In this document: piece by piece, positions 1 through 8,859 of the stretch
How positions within the stretch are numbered: the first letter of the stretch is position 1
Layout of the letters: every line of letters begins with the position of its first letter
Origin: Cyclostephanos tholiformis
Taxonomy: Eukaryota; Bacillariophyta; Thalassiosirophyceae; Thalassiosirales; Thalassiosiraceae
DNA length: 22,985 nt
Assembly: GCA_036939975.1 (NCBI GenBank)
Contig: JALLPB010000114.1
Coordinates: forward strand, 1 to 22,985
Direction: 5' to 3'
Made by a program: the position numbers and the translations under genes
The notes under the pieces: generated by a model
Seen by the model: only the letters and a program-made list of their open reading frames with translations
Databases searched by the model: none
Told to the model about the DNA's origin: nothing

Positions 1-39
1 CCTGACCTGAACCACATGCTACTTCACTTTCACTCGTAA

Positions 40-411
40 CATTTCACTTCAGAGGAAAAGTTATCCACCAGCCTAGGTCATGCAGCGGGCAACATCGGTG
101 ACCCTCAAGTGGCACCAACAGGTATCTGTGGCAGGAACCCCGATCATGTTGCCTTGCTTGCTCAAATGAACCAAGAGGTTGCTAGGGGCATTGCTAACCT
201 CAACTTTTTTTTGCCAAGTGCAGACGAACAACACCAGGCTCGTCTTGATGCTGCACTGACCAGCGCCAACCAGCATCACAGCGCAGCCATTGCTGACGGT
301 AGATCTACTGTTGCTATTGAGCAACTCATTGAATGTCTTGAGAATCAGCTTGACACTATTCTCATTCTATTTGATCATATTTCATGCTACTTTCACATCT
401 ATTTTGTTTGA
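40..411 (+). other. Possible coding fragment, unrecognised
   Basis: The frame is open from position 40 to the stop at 409-411, after a stop at 37-39. The first ATG is at 166; a GTG is possible at 109. A CAG at 50-52 after a pyrimidine-rich stretch could be a splice acceptor, so this may be the last exon of a gene starting outside the window. The predicted protein is hydrophilic and Gln/His/Ala-rich in the middle, with a probable helix rich in Leu, Glu and Ile, then a short aromatic tail. I recognise no domain. It lies next to a dead transposase, so it could be debris from a mobile element. Chance openness is also possible at this length. Confidence 0.25.
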
Positions 412-610
412 ATCACACACTAGCATAGAAAATCATTACATTACTTAGTAATTACTTGAATAAAAATGTAGTTCTAAATGTGGAGGTATTCATCATGCTT
501 GGCGGAGGGTACACAAAAGTATTGGCTCTGCTGGCTTAGTCCCCATTAAAGCATATTAACAGTTGATGAGAAGGTGACAAACCCGAAGTTGCTTGATTGC
601 ATAGGGGATG

Positions 611-1690
611 TTACGACCCGTAACTCAATGATCTCCTTCTATTGTCACATAGTCTCTGCACACAGCTGCACACAGCTCTGAAGGCCGCAATTTTTCTCGA
701 TAGGCATGCGTGCTGCTCTGAGTGCAGCATTGCGCCTAATCTCGAAAAGAGTTGAACATCCGGTGGAATTGCACGAAAATAAAATATGGCCATCTGAAGG
801 GCGTTTCTACAATATGCTGAGTCACCGAAAACCATGCTTTGCATATGAGGCGGAAGATGTGCCTGGACTAGCCCCAAAAAGCAATTTGTTCCCCGATCAT
901 TCTGTCAGGCAGATACCAGACCAAAACAAGTGCTAATTCCATTTGGGAAAAACACAGTCTCCATCTTGTGCCCATGCATCATTTTGTAGCCAGTGCAAAC
1001 TGACTCATGTGCCAAAATGTACTGCAGCCTACAAGGCACACCCTCGTAATCACCAGCCAGGCCTGAGAATGGGACGAGGATCGGATCAATCATGCCATTG
1101 ATAAAAGCACAAATATTGAAGGGCAATTCCTTCAAGCCTGGGACGAGAGTTCCATTGCCCTGGTGATCAAAATATAGTCTATCCTCGTGGCAATGTGCCT
1201 TGATAGCATCCCAAAACTTGCCATATAAAGGAAGGAACCTAAGAATTCCCTCGTGTCCGATGATGCTTGCATAGTGCAAGTCAAGGTAGAGCATCAACCA
1301 GCAGTGCCCATAAGACCAGCGATTATAATCCCCACCAAAGAAATTGTTGATTATTGCCTCTTGTTTCATCCCTATCTAAATTCTTGTCAAGGAGTATAGA
1401 AATAGCTCCTTGGGGTCTACATGGTAAAATTTCTCATTTCCAGCCGCATCAAAGCTATTGGTTCCAATCTGAAGATTCATATCTTGATGCACATTGATGA
1501 AATCCTGAAGACCAAAGTGTCAATATAAGGTCCCCAACTGAGTAATCAAAAAGCCAGTCGTCTTCAAGGCCATTCTATCATCCAGAAGATTGCCACAATG
1601 CAGATGGACCCAAGGACAGAACACTCTTCTGTACGAATACTCAGTGAGAAGGATCTCAAAGAGATACTCGTCTGTTAAGATTCCACCGTG
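611..1690 (-). pseudogene. Decayed DDE transposase (PIF/Harbinger-like 'plant transposon' type)
   Basis: Read on the minus strand, one frame from about 1690 down to 611 gives continuous transposase-like protein interrupted by three stops: TGA at 1520-1522, TAG at 1376-1378 and TGA at 905-907. Family-like segments occur in order: KFYHVDPKELFLYSLTRI, INNFFGGDYNRWSYG, YFDHQGNGTLVPGLKELPF, GLAGDYEGVPCR, ESVCTGYKMMHGHKMETV, FFPNGIS and VFGDSAY. From memory of the family, the first catalytic Asp should sit in an FID-type motif. Here that position reads FIN (codon at 1097-1099), so it has probably mutated to Asn. The third acidic residue near the C-terminus is not recognisable. A 64-residue open stretch at 1698-1892 may be the N-terminal part in another frame, which would add a frameshift. 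No flanking inverted repeats or target-site duplications were identified. Confidence 0.75.
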
Positions 1691-1699
1691 TCACCAATT

Positions 1700-2201
1700 A
1701 AACATAAAACTGGCGCAAGCAAACAGATAATCGATCGATTGCTGCATAGCTACCAGGATTAGTCCGACGAAAGATGCCCGGAGAGCAATTGCATAGTTGG
1801 CAAGGAAGAAAGAATTCGTGGCCGACAGAGTGTAGAGCCCTGATTCCATGCAAGGTCTGCTTCATCATCACCTCTCGAGCGCCAAGATGCATCCACCACG
1901 AGTTTTTTGAATGCCATCACTTAAACGCAAGATGAAGGGTGCCCGTAAGTGGACTGCAAAATGGATCGCGCGGCATTCCGGCGCAGCATCGGCATTGAGG
2001 TGTTCGATAATTCACAGCGGTAGCCATGGACGAGGAGGAGCGACCACGATGTGTAAGGATGATAGCAGAGGCCGTGGGCGGTGTCTGGATGCAGCGGCGA
2101 CGGCTGGGGGTCGCAGGGGAAGGTGAGGGAGGGCGGCGGAAGTGGCAGCAATAGAAGGATTTATCATATGGTGCGATTGTTGATTTACATCCTACAATAT
2201 T
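1700..2201. other. Intergenic / possible transposase N-terminal debris
   Basis: No gene is supported here. The left part (1700-1892, minus strand) may be frameshifted N-terminal transposase sequence. From about 1950 to 2150 the DNA becomes GC-rich and purine-rich; the open frames there are short, overlap on both strands and show no family signature. The right end is the likely promoter/5'UTR side of the Abitram homologue. Confidence 0.4.
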
Positions 2202-2286
2202 ATGGTAAGGCTACAAAAACGCAAGGAGCTCTGCGGCAGGAGGGAGGGCCAGCCTTCGTTTTGTGTAGAGCGCAAAGCTCTCCCAG

Positions 2287-2389
2287 GTAAGACCACTCTA
2301 ATAGAAAATCAACCTGTATCAATCCATCCTCTATCTGTGTGTCTTTCGTTGAAGATGTGCATTAAGAGCGCTGAGATGTTTTTTTTCAG
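2287..2389 (+). other. Probable intron just upstream of the Abitram start
   Basis: A strong donor (CCCAG|GTAAGA, GT at 2287-2288) pairs with a strong acceptor (eight-T run then CAG, ending at 2389), 17 nt before the ATG at 2407. Length is 103 nt, like the other introns in this window. The spliced exon keeps an open frame from an upstream ATG at 2202 into the Abitram frame, so the intron lies either in the 5'UTR or inside a 39-residue N-terminal extension. Confidence 0.55.
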
Positions 2390-2406
2390 GACGAGAGTGT
2401 TGTGAT

Positions 2407-3522
2407 ATGGGCGACCTAGTGGACGTCGACGACCGATGCTGCCGCGTCGACGAGACGACGACCGCGATGACCGCGACGACGACTACGGCGGCGGCGGCAT
2501 CCCGCCAACGCGCGCGACGTCGAGTCGTAGTAGGCGGTGAGGAGGGGGGGACATCCGTGTCCGCCCCGTCCTATACCGACCGACTTTCGTCGTGTCGTCC
2601 GGGTTCGCCCCATCGGTACTTCGAAAGTTCGTACGACGTGACATTCGACAGCGATGACGACGACGACGACGACGACGACGAATGCTACGACGACACACCG
2701 CCACGGGGGGGGGGAATGTCAATCGCATCGCACGGTGCAAACCACGACGCGTGGAGGTCATCAACGTCGTCGGGGCGTAGTCGAAGACGTCGACGTCCGA
2801 CCGGCACGCAGGTGGTACACCGTCACGCCAACGGGCTATGCGTGATCACCGCCGGGAATGTCCTCGAGATGGCGATGGGTGAATCGGTCGGCGGATGGGA
2901 CGACCGGGACGCTCCTACGAAACCATACGTAACGTCGGTGCGTTATCACGTCTCGGCGGGTACGGACGCGCAGTCGGCCAGGGGGAAATTGCGCGCCAAG
3001 AACAAGAGGCCGAAGAAGAAAACGAGAATGGAGGAGGGGGGGAGGGGGGGGGCGATGAAGGTCATTGAGGTGGTGGCGGCGACCGGGGGGGTGGAGGGAA
3101 AGGATAGTGGTGGGGGAGGGCACACGTCGACGGCATCGGGGGGGATGCCAATCAACGAAGACGAAGATGATGAAGGAGGCGACTATCATCACGATGGGAA
3201 CGTCGAGCCTCACGATCCCCTTTGCACGATCATGCTGTCGGACGGACGATGCGTGCATCTGCGCTGCTGCGTCGGGGGGACGGTCATCGAGGTGAATCGA
3301 CGACTGCTACATCCGCCATCGTCGCCGTCGCCATCGCCAATCGATATCCCCGCCGTCGTATCCAGTGTGGTGGATGCCGATGATACTGGCGGGTATAATG
3401 TTATTATGCATCCGCGATCTTGTTCTTCATTGTTGATGGAGGATCCGTTGTTGGATGGATACCTCGCCGTTATCATGCCCGGGAGGAGGGTGGCGTTCCC
3501 ACCTCCCCGGGAAGTGAGGTAA
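2407..3522 (+). CDS. ABITRAM: Abitram/Simiate (FAM206A) homologue
   Basis: 371 residues. In animals Abitram (Simiate, FAM206A) is a small GcvH-like-fold protein linked to actin binding and nuclear speckles; its role in algae is not established. Conserved blocks appear in the family order: VVHRHANGLCVITAG (about residues 136-150, where human has a 'HSNRICVITL' block), YVTSVRYHVS (174-183), a basic KLRAKNKRPKKK stretch (194-205), DPLCTIMLSDGRCVHLRCCV (270-289), GTVIEVNRRLLHPPS (291-305) and LDGYLAVIMP (349-358). Between them are low-complexity inserts: poly-Asp at 83-91, Arg-rich at 123-130, Gly-rich at 211-246 and an Asp/Glu-rich patch near 251-257. These make it about twice the length of animal homologues. 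The start is the first ATG after the acceptor at 2389; an upstream ATG at 2202, spliced across 2287-2389, would add 39 residues in frame. Confidence 0.8.
   Translation: MGDLVDVDDRCCRVDETTTAMTATTTTAAAASRQRARRRVVVGGEEGGTSVSAPSYTDRLSSCRPGSPHRYFESSYDVTFDSDDDDDDDDDECYDDTPPRGGGMSIASHGANHDAWRSSTSSGRSRRRRRPTGTQVVHRHANGLCVITAGNVLEMAMGESVGGWDDRDAPTKPYVTSVRYHVSAGTDAQSARGKLRAKNKRPKKKTRMEEGGRGGAMKVIEVVAATGGVEGKDSGGGGHTSTASGGMPINEDEDDEGGDYHHDGNVEPHDPLCTIMLSDGRCVHLRCCVGGTVIEVNRRLLHPPSSPSPSPIDIPAVVSSVVDADDTGGYNVIMHPRSCSSLLMEDPLLDGYLAVIMPGRRVAFPPPREVR
2656..2680. repeat. (GAC)n microsatellite in coding sequence
   Basis: About eight GAC units, encoding the poly-Asp tract of the Abitram homologue. Confidence 0.9.
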
Positions 3523-3750
3523 AACCTCTCAATACAATGACTATCACTAGAGAGAGATACCAGTTAATTAATCATCCCGATTATTCTTTTTAATGATTTT
3601 TCCTTTCATCGCAAGTGAGTCCATATTGCAACTTGAATTTTTTTTGCATTTATTTTTTGCATACCAGTAAATCTCAACCCTAAAACAAACTACCGAGAAT
3701 CCCTTCCCAGCCAAGACGCTGTTCTATCGCAAAAAACTCGTGGATGCTTC

Positions 3751-4623
3751 TCAGGGCAAGAGGCCGACCGAGCTCTCCCCCCCCTTTCTCACCGTCACCT
3801 CCACCGCCTCCACGCAGAAGAAATGAGCCCGCAGGTACCGCACCACGCCCACGGGTATGAGAAAGAATAGGAGGTTGGCGTACCAATACAGGAGATTCGC
3901 GATCCCCAGCGCCCGCAACGACGCGGATATGACTGGGAGACCGCCATCCCTAACGACCGCCCGTTCCGGGTAGAACGCCCACGATTGTATGGACGACAAC
4001 CGCAATGCGTTGTAGGACACGGGTATGAGTATCCTGATCGGGAGGGGGAGAAGGGCGGTGCGTGCCACGGATTCCGTAAATGCCTGGAAGCATAGGAGGA
4101 AAAGGGGACCGCCCAATATCCGCCTCGCGATGCGTGCGTCGCCGCTAACCGCGTCGATCATCGTCCATTTCATCATCCTCCCCGCCGAAGCGATGACGGA
4201 CGATGGAAACTCCGTCGTTAGCGTCAATTGCGTCAATGCCAGCACCGGGAGTAACACCCCCAGGACCGCCCCCACCCGTAGCCACGTCCTGTACGTCCTC
4301 GATGAGGCGAGCGACGACCCCAACGGATTCTTTATCAGGTCGGGTACGTGTCCCCTCGACGGCAACGATGGCATGTTCACGATCGGATGATGTATTTGCC
4401 GATGATTATGATTATCCTTAGCATCGAGTAGCGCGCTCCCACCACCGACCTTCGGCGCGGCGCACCACGACGCCAGACCGAGGATGTACGCCGTCGTACC
4501 GCTCACGGTCAATACGTGACGCGCATCGACGCAATTTCCGCACAGTAACAACAGCGCGAGGATCGCGGGACCCCTGCTAATGGCCGGAGGATGCGAAAAG
4601 CCGAGGACTGGCCCGTCGTCCAC

Positions 4624-4665
<42 letters not shown>

Positions 4666-5184
4666 TAACGGGTAGTACGAGCGAGCCCGTCGCGTGGAGG
4701 CGCGCGCCGCCGACGATAGGACGCGCGAGAGCGTCCTGCGTACCGCGCGTCGTTTCGCGCCCCTCGTCGTCGGGGGGATGGACGATGATGATGCGATCGA
4801 CGTTTCGACGACCGCGGGGGGATCGCTCGACGTCGTCGACGACGACGACGACGACGTCGTCTCCGCCGCCGCGTGGATGGAGGAGCGGATATCATTATCC
4901 AACATGTCTTTCGCCGGGGCGGGGATCACGCCCCCCGGAAACGATGACGATAATCGGATCGGCTCCTCGTTAACCGGGGGCCATATCTCCGATCCCCTTC
5001 CGTAGTAGGCGCTTATCCTCGTCGTCGTTGTCGTGTGCGACGACGATGATGGCGGTGGTCGTCGGGGGGGCAGTATGATCGTTCCTCGTCGGGGTGATGG
5101 ATGACAAATCATGACAGTGGACGATCGTTTTGTCGTGGAGAACGAGGAGACGAAAGGTAGCATGATGATGACGAAGATGAGCAT
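3751..5184 (-). CDS. Multi-pass membrane protein, unrecognised, possibly plastid-targeted
   Basis: 477 residues, read as a single exon. The N-terminus (MLIFVIIMLPFVSSFSTTKR) looks like a signal peptide followed by Ser-Phe and a Ser/Thr/Arg-rich stretch, resembling a diatom plastid presequence, but the Phe context is not the classic ASAFAP. Residues 56-105 contain a SAYYGRGSEIWPP segment that looks conserved rather than low-complexity. Residues about 107-190 are Ser-rich, including a long poly-Ser run. The C-terminal half has four or so hydrophobic helices (near 206-240, 303-322, 358-372 and 425-452), with PIRILIPVSYNALRLSS before the last. I do not recognise the family; a resemblance to plant chloroplast membrane proteins of unknown function is only an impression. 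A donor-like GTGAGA (GT at 3792-3791) lies near the 3' end, so the last 12 residues may be replaced by a small terminal exon. The ATG at 5163 is a less likely start because it would shorten the signal peptide too much. Confidence 0.7.
4625..4663. repeat. (GAC)13 microsatellite
   Basis: Thirteen GAC units. On the minus strand they are read as TCG and encode the poly-Ser run of the membrane protein. Confidence 0.95.
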
Positions 5185-5771
5185 CGTGACGTCAAGTGTG
5201 GAAGATAACGGCGTCGGTTGTTGCGATCCGCTTTGTGGCCGAGGTCATTGCGGTCACCATTTCGGATTCTGTGCAAGGAATGAGAGAAAAGGTGCATAAG
5301 GTGTTTTGTGTGTTGTATGTACGTACGTATCTTTTCGAGAAGAGGTGTCAAGAGTTTGACATCACGGAAAAAAATCCTTCCCGCCCCCTATGGGAAGACA
5401 TTCTGCATGGCGATGACAACCGGAGGGAGTAAGGTAACGTCTGAATCATATGGGTTTGAGAAATACAAGGGGGAAATTGTTCGTTTGAAGGGAGTATTTA
5501 AAGGGTGGGAAATGATGTGCATCTGGATTTTAGTGAACTATCACTTACATTTTCAATACAATCCTCTCTAGGCTCTCGTCTTGTCTGCATTGATGTTGCG
5601 CTGGTTGGAGTGCTAGTTTTTTGTGCTGGTGGGGCTTGGGGACTGTAGTTTCCGCAGAGGCCATGCAAATCTACGATGTTTTGTAAAATAAGAGCATAAG
5701 GAATGTTGCACTCGTTTGAGCTCGCTTAAAAGGAATTTTTACAAAAACTACGAATGCCATATCACAGGATA
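5185..5771. other. Intergenic region, no gene seen
   Basis: This lies between the start of the membrane protein gene (-) and the stop of the GH19 gene (-). It holds only short open frames without family features. It should contain the promoter/5'UTR of the 3751-5184 gene and the 3'UTR of the GH19 gene. No RNA gene or repeat was recognised. Confidence 0.5.
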
Positions 5772-7232
5772 TTACAGGAACCCAAGGAATGCCAATGTCA
5801 CAGCGAACCAAGACCATGCGCCCGCGATGCATGCATTGGAAGTGGATGAACTACCTCCCCAATTATCCCAATCCTCTGGAGGTTGGATCCTCACCGGGGT
5901 GATGCTCGGTGCATCGGACACGAAGATAACGTGTTCCGCCCATGTCGAACAGTCCGGACAAGTTCCGTCCAACTGACACGCGTCGAAGATGTCCTTCAGG
6001 CCGTCACACACAAGACAATCGGCCTCGGAGTCGTCGCACTCGTCCATATCCAACCACACCCCCAGGGCGGATCCGGCCGTGCATATCCGCGCCACGCGAT
6101 CGCGTACCATCGTCGCGTGATCGACGCTATTCCACTCGCTGGCCGGGCATTCCAATTCGCCGTACAATACCTCGACGGTACCGCCGAAATTGCCCCTAAC
6201 GACCTGCTTGTGAGCCGTGGATCCCGACGTGCCGAACTTCATCTTCTCCATCCACTTGTATATTCCCGCCCCCCACGCCAATTGCGGATTCGTGGACAGC
6301 AGGTCCGGATTATTGCACAGGGTGTCGCCATCGCCGGTCAATGCCTGACTTGCGCCGTAGTAGTCGTAATTCCACGAGTTCAATATGGCACCGCGCGCGA
6401 AGTACATGGCCGACGCGGATACGTAATTGGTGACGTCCACGCCCCCCGACGTCGTCGTCGACGGTACCGTCGCGGCCAACACGCCGCTATCCGCGGGACA
6501 GTCGCATCCCTGTGGGGATTGCCTCGTCGATTCGCAGTACTCCATGTAACTATCCTCCGAGGATAGGTAATCCTCGCTACAAGTACCGGACGCGCGATCG
6601 TAATTCTGTTCCTTGCACGGCCTGCAATACACATGTCCGTCGGCGCCGGTTATCGGGTCCACGCATTGCATCCCCTCCCTCGCGATCGCGTACCCCCCCG
6701 TGTCCACGTACGAGTGCGCGAGGAACGACGCCAATTCGGCCCGCACGCGCATCTCGTCGCCGGTATTCGCGAACTTCTCGTCGTGATTCGCGTTGTACTG
6801 GGCGATGGCATCGCACAGTCCCGAGTACGTGAACAGTACGCCACGCGTGCCGTTCCGTCCCGTCGTCGTCGCGGCGAGGAACGCGTCCTCCGTCAATATC
6901 GTCGCGCATACGTCGACGTCGTACATCGACAGGCCGGACTTCGGCGCCGGGGGGATGCGGGGCGAGCCCTCCTCGGCGGGGCCGCAGTAGCACAGGGTCT
7001 CGAAATTACACGGCCACCAGTACTTCGACCCGGCGCAACCCTCGCAGTCGTCGTCGGTCACCGGTTGGGAGAACGGATTGCCGATGCATGATTCGCCGGA
7101 CGGGCATCCGCCCCTGCAGTTCGAGAGGTTGCCGCCCGTCTGGGCGTGAAGATGGGATGGGAGGAGGAGGAGGAGGAGGATGGGGAAGGCCGAGGATAGT
7201 CGTCGTAGGATGATGGGCAATTCGCTGCCCAT
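5772..7232 (-). CDS. Secreted GH19 chitinase-like protein, possible GPI anchor
   Basis: 486 residues from the ATG at 7232. The frame is open further upstream, but this Met begins a clear signal peptide (hydrophobic core FPILLLLLLPSHLHA, residues 16-30). A Cys-rich module follows (39-83: CRGGCPSGESC, then further Cys to CYC). The GH19-type domain spans about 105-395: SFLAHSYVDTGGY (169-181), YFARGAILNSWNYDYYG (277-293), NNPDLLSTNPQLAWGAGIYK (307-326) and a C-terminal block with YGELEC (357-362) and RDRVARI (377-383). GH19 enzymes cleave chitin between GlcNAc units by inversion, using a Glu in an 'HETGG' motif. Here that site reads V-D-T-G-G, so Asp177 stands where Glu is expected. The last residues (CIAGAWSWFAVTLAFLGFL) form a hydrophobic tail after a Gly/Ser/Thr-rich linker, as in GPI-anchor signals, though a plain membrane anchor is possible. 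It is divergent from ALG13. Family assignment is firm; activity is uncertain. Confidence 0.87.
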   Translation of the reverse strand: MGSELPIILRRLSSAFPILLLLLLPSHLHAQTGGNLSNCRGGCPSGESCIGNPFSQPVTDDDCEGCAGSKYWWPCNFETLCYCGPAEEGSPRIPPAPKSGLSMYDVDVCATILTEDAFLAATTTGRNGTRGVLFTYSGLCDAIAQYNANHDEKFANTGDEMRVRAELASFLAHSYVDTGGYAIAREGMQCVDPITGADGHVYCRPCKEQNYDRASGTCSEDYLSSEDSYMEYCESTRQSPQGCDCPADSGVLAATVPSTTTSGGVDVTNYVSASAMYFARGAILNSWNYDYYGASQALTGDGDTLCNNPDLLSTNPQLAWGAGIYKWMEKMKFGTSGSTAHKQVVRGNFGGTVEVLYGELECPASEWNSVDHATMVRDRVARICTAGSALGVWLDMDECDDSEADCLVCDGLKDIFDACQLDGTCPDCSTWAEHVIFVSDAPSITPVRIQPPEDWDNWGGSSSTSNACIAGAWSWFAVTLAFLGFL

Positions 7233-7734
7233 GTTGTTTTCCTTTTCCCTCCTTGGTATGTCTCGGGCGAGATGGGTTGTTGTGCTGGATGTTACGCAAT
7301 GATAAAATAGAGAAAAATATAAAATAGGTATGGCTGGGATTTTGGGTTGCGGCGGGCCCGACTGGGTGGCGGGCGGGAGGCTGGTCAAAAGAGATTGGTA
7401 TGGTAGTACACGCCATAATATCGTAACACATCGCATGTGTGCAAGGTGAATGGTGTAAATAGGACAGCCCTTATTTGATCGTAGTAGGTAGTACAACTTA
7501 CTACGTAGTCTGACGAAATGGCGGGAGTTAAAAAAGGTATAGTAGGTAGGTAGGTAGATACCAACTATGTCGTATACTAATTCCTATGTACTGAAGCACA
7601 CTCTATCATAGAGACACATTCGTACGATTTTTTATGCAACAACAACAACAACATGTCCAGATAATAGAAATTTGAAATATTTACTATCTATTTACAAGAT
7701 GGGACAATTCACGATAAAAAAAAATAATACCACA
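7233..7734. promoter_or_regulatory. Shared upstream region of divergent GH19 and ALG13 genes
   Basis: About 500 nt separate the two start codons. The right half is AT-rich. It contains a GTAG tetranucleotide run (about 7542-7558), a 10-bp perfect palindrome ACTACGTAGT (7500-7509) and a (CAA)n run (7637-7652). No specific factor site can be assigned. An in-frame ATG at 7672 lies upstream of the chosen ALG13 start. Confidence 0.45.
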
Positions 7735-8859
7735 ATGAAAATCTACTCAGTGTTCGCGACCGTTGGAACAACATCCTTCGACGATTTCGTAGAATCAATA
7801 TGTTCCCTCCCCTTCCTAACCGCAATGGCGCACTATGGACCACGCGATGACGATACGGCGACGATCGCGACGTCATCACGATGCGTCTCGCGTCCCCCGT
7901 CGTCGCGTTCGAAATCTCCATCATCGTCATCGTCGGCATCGTCGGACCATACCCAACGTGGAGCGTCGATCTCGAGTTCGCGCTCGTGCTCGTATCGACG
8001 GGCGTCGTCGTGCGCTACCGCTGACGACGACGACGACGACGTCGGGGGTGGTGGCGGAGGCGCTCGCGACGACGTGATCGCATCATCGCATTCGGTGGAA
8101 TTGACCGTACAATACGGCAGGGGTCGGTGTCCTCTGTCGTTCATACGCCCCGATCTCATCGAATCGTCGTCGTTCGTGCAACGAACGGATCATAGCGATG
8201 ACATCGACGACGGTTCCGGATCGATATCGCTGTCGATTCCGATGCATCCGGGGGGGGAGGGAGGAACGCCCGACGGTCGTCGAACGTCGTCGTCGAGCGA
8301 CGATGGACGAAATTCCCACCATCGCGTGTTCGTTAAGTGGTACAGATTCCTTCCCACCCTCGTCGAGGAGATGAAGCGCGCCGATGCGATATTGTGTCAT
8401 GCCGGAGCGGGTACGCTGTTGGAGGCACTCGAAATTTCTTCCTCGGCATTATCATCATCATCATCATCATCATCATCGCCACCACCATCACCATTATCAT
8501 CGTCTAATGCGAAAAATGATAACGATGATAATATTACGTTGACGAAGATCGTCGTGGCTGTGATCAACGCGAATTTGATGGACAATCATCAATCGGAATT
8601 GGCGGAGGAATTAGAAAGATTGGGACACGTATACGTATCGAGGGATTGCGTATCGGAGTGGACTACCGAATCGGGTTCGAGACGGTTCTGGGAGGATGTC
8701 GGAACGACGAAGCTCGTGCCCTTCTACCCGGGTGGGATTAGGGGTGGGGTTGATGACGATGGCGTGGAGGGGTACGTGAGCGGCTTTCAGTTGATGGTCG
8801 ATCGGGTCATGGGCTTCGGGGAGGATTGGAACGGAAAAAATATATCGAAGACGCGATAG
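7735..8859 (+). CDS. ALG13: ALG13, catalytic subunit of UDP-GlcNAc transferase
   Basis: 374 residues. ALG13 binds the membrane protein ALG14 on the cytosolic face of the ER and adds the second GlcNAc to GlcNAc-PP-dolichol in N-glycan precursor synthesis. The fold belongs to the GT-B/GT28 C-terminal group. Family blocks: FATVGTTSFDDFVESI (7-22), LTVQYGRG (123-130), KWYRFLPTLVEEMKRADAIL (201-220), CHAGAGTLLEALE (221-233, the nucleotide-sugar binding region), KIVVAVINANLMDNHQSELA (271-290) and LERLGHVYV (293-301). Three low-complexity insertions (about 36-119, 150-195 and 234-268; Ser/Asp/Gly-rich) separate these blocks and make it about twice the usual single-domain length. The Met at 7735 is chosen because the family starts just before 'FVTVGTT'; the upstream in-frame ATG at 7672 would add 21 residues. 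No ALG14 gene is in the window. Confidence 0.9.
   Translation: MKIYSVFATVGTTSFDDFVESICSLPFLTAMAHYGPRDDDTATIATSSRCVSRPPSSRSKSPSSSSSASSDHTQRGASISSSRSCSYRRASSCATADDDDDDVGGGGGGARDDVIASSHSVELTVQYGRGRCPLSFIRPDLIESSSFVQRTDHSDDIDDGSGSISLSIPMHPGGEGGTPDGRRTSSSSDDGRNSHHRVFVKWYRFLPTLVEEMKRADAILCHAGAGTLLEALEISSSALSSSSSSSSSPPPSPLSSSNAKNDNDDNITLTKIVVAVINANLMDNHQSELAEELERLGHVYVSRDCVSEWTTESGSRRFWEDVGTTKLVPFYPGGIRGGVDDDGVEGYVSGFQLMVDRVMGFGEDWNGKNISKTR
8449..8479. repeat. (ATC)n microsatellite
   Basis: An ATC/TCA trinucleotide run encodes the poly-Ser tract in the third low-complexity insertion of ALG13. Confidence 0.85.

Noticed and set aside
4625..4663. Regular short repeats that might suggest a CRISPR-like array
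   Set aside because: They are simple trinucleotide microsatellites with no spacers, in a eukaryotic coding sequence.
5883..6566. Long open frame (227 codons) on the plus strand
   Set aside because: It is antisense to the GH19 coding sequence, is Arg-rich and of unnatural composition, and shows no family features.
5772..8859. GH19 and ALG13 as a functional GlcNAc cluster
   Set aside because: Both involve GlcNAc, but one acts on external chitin and the other on ER dolichol intermediates; adjacency alone does not show a link.
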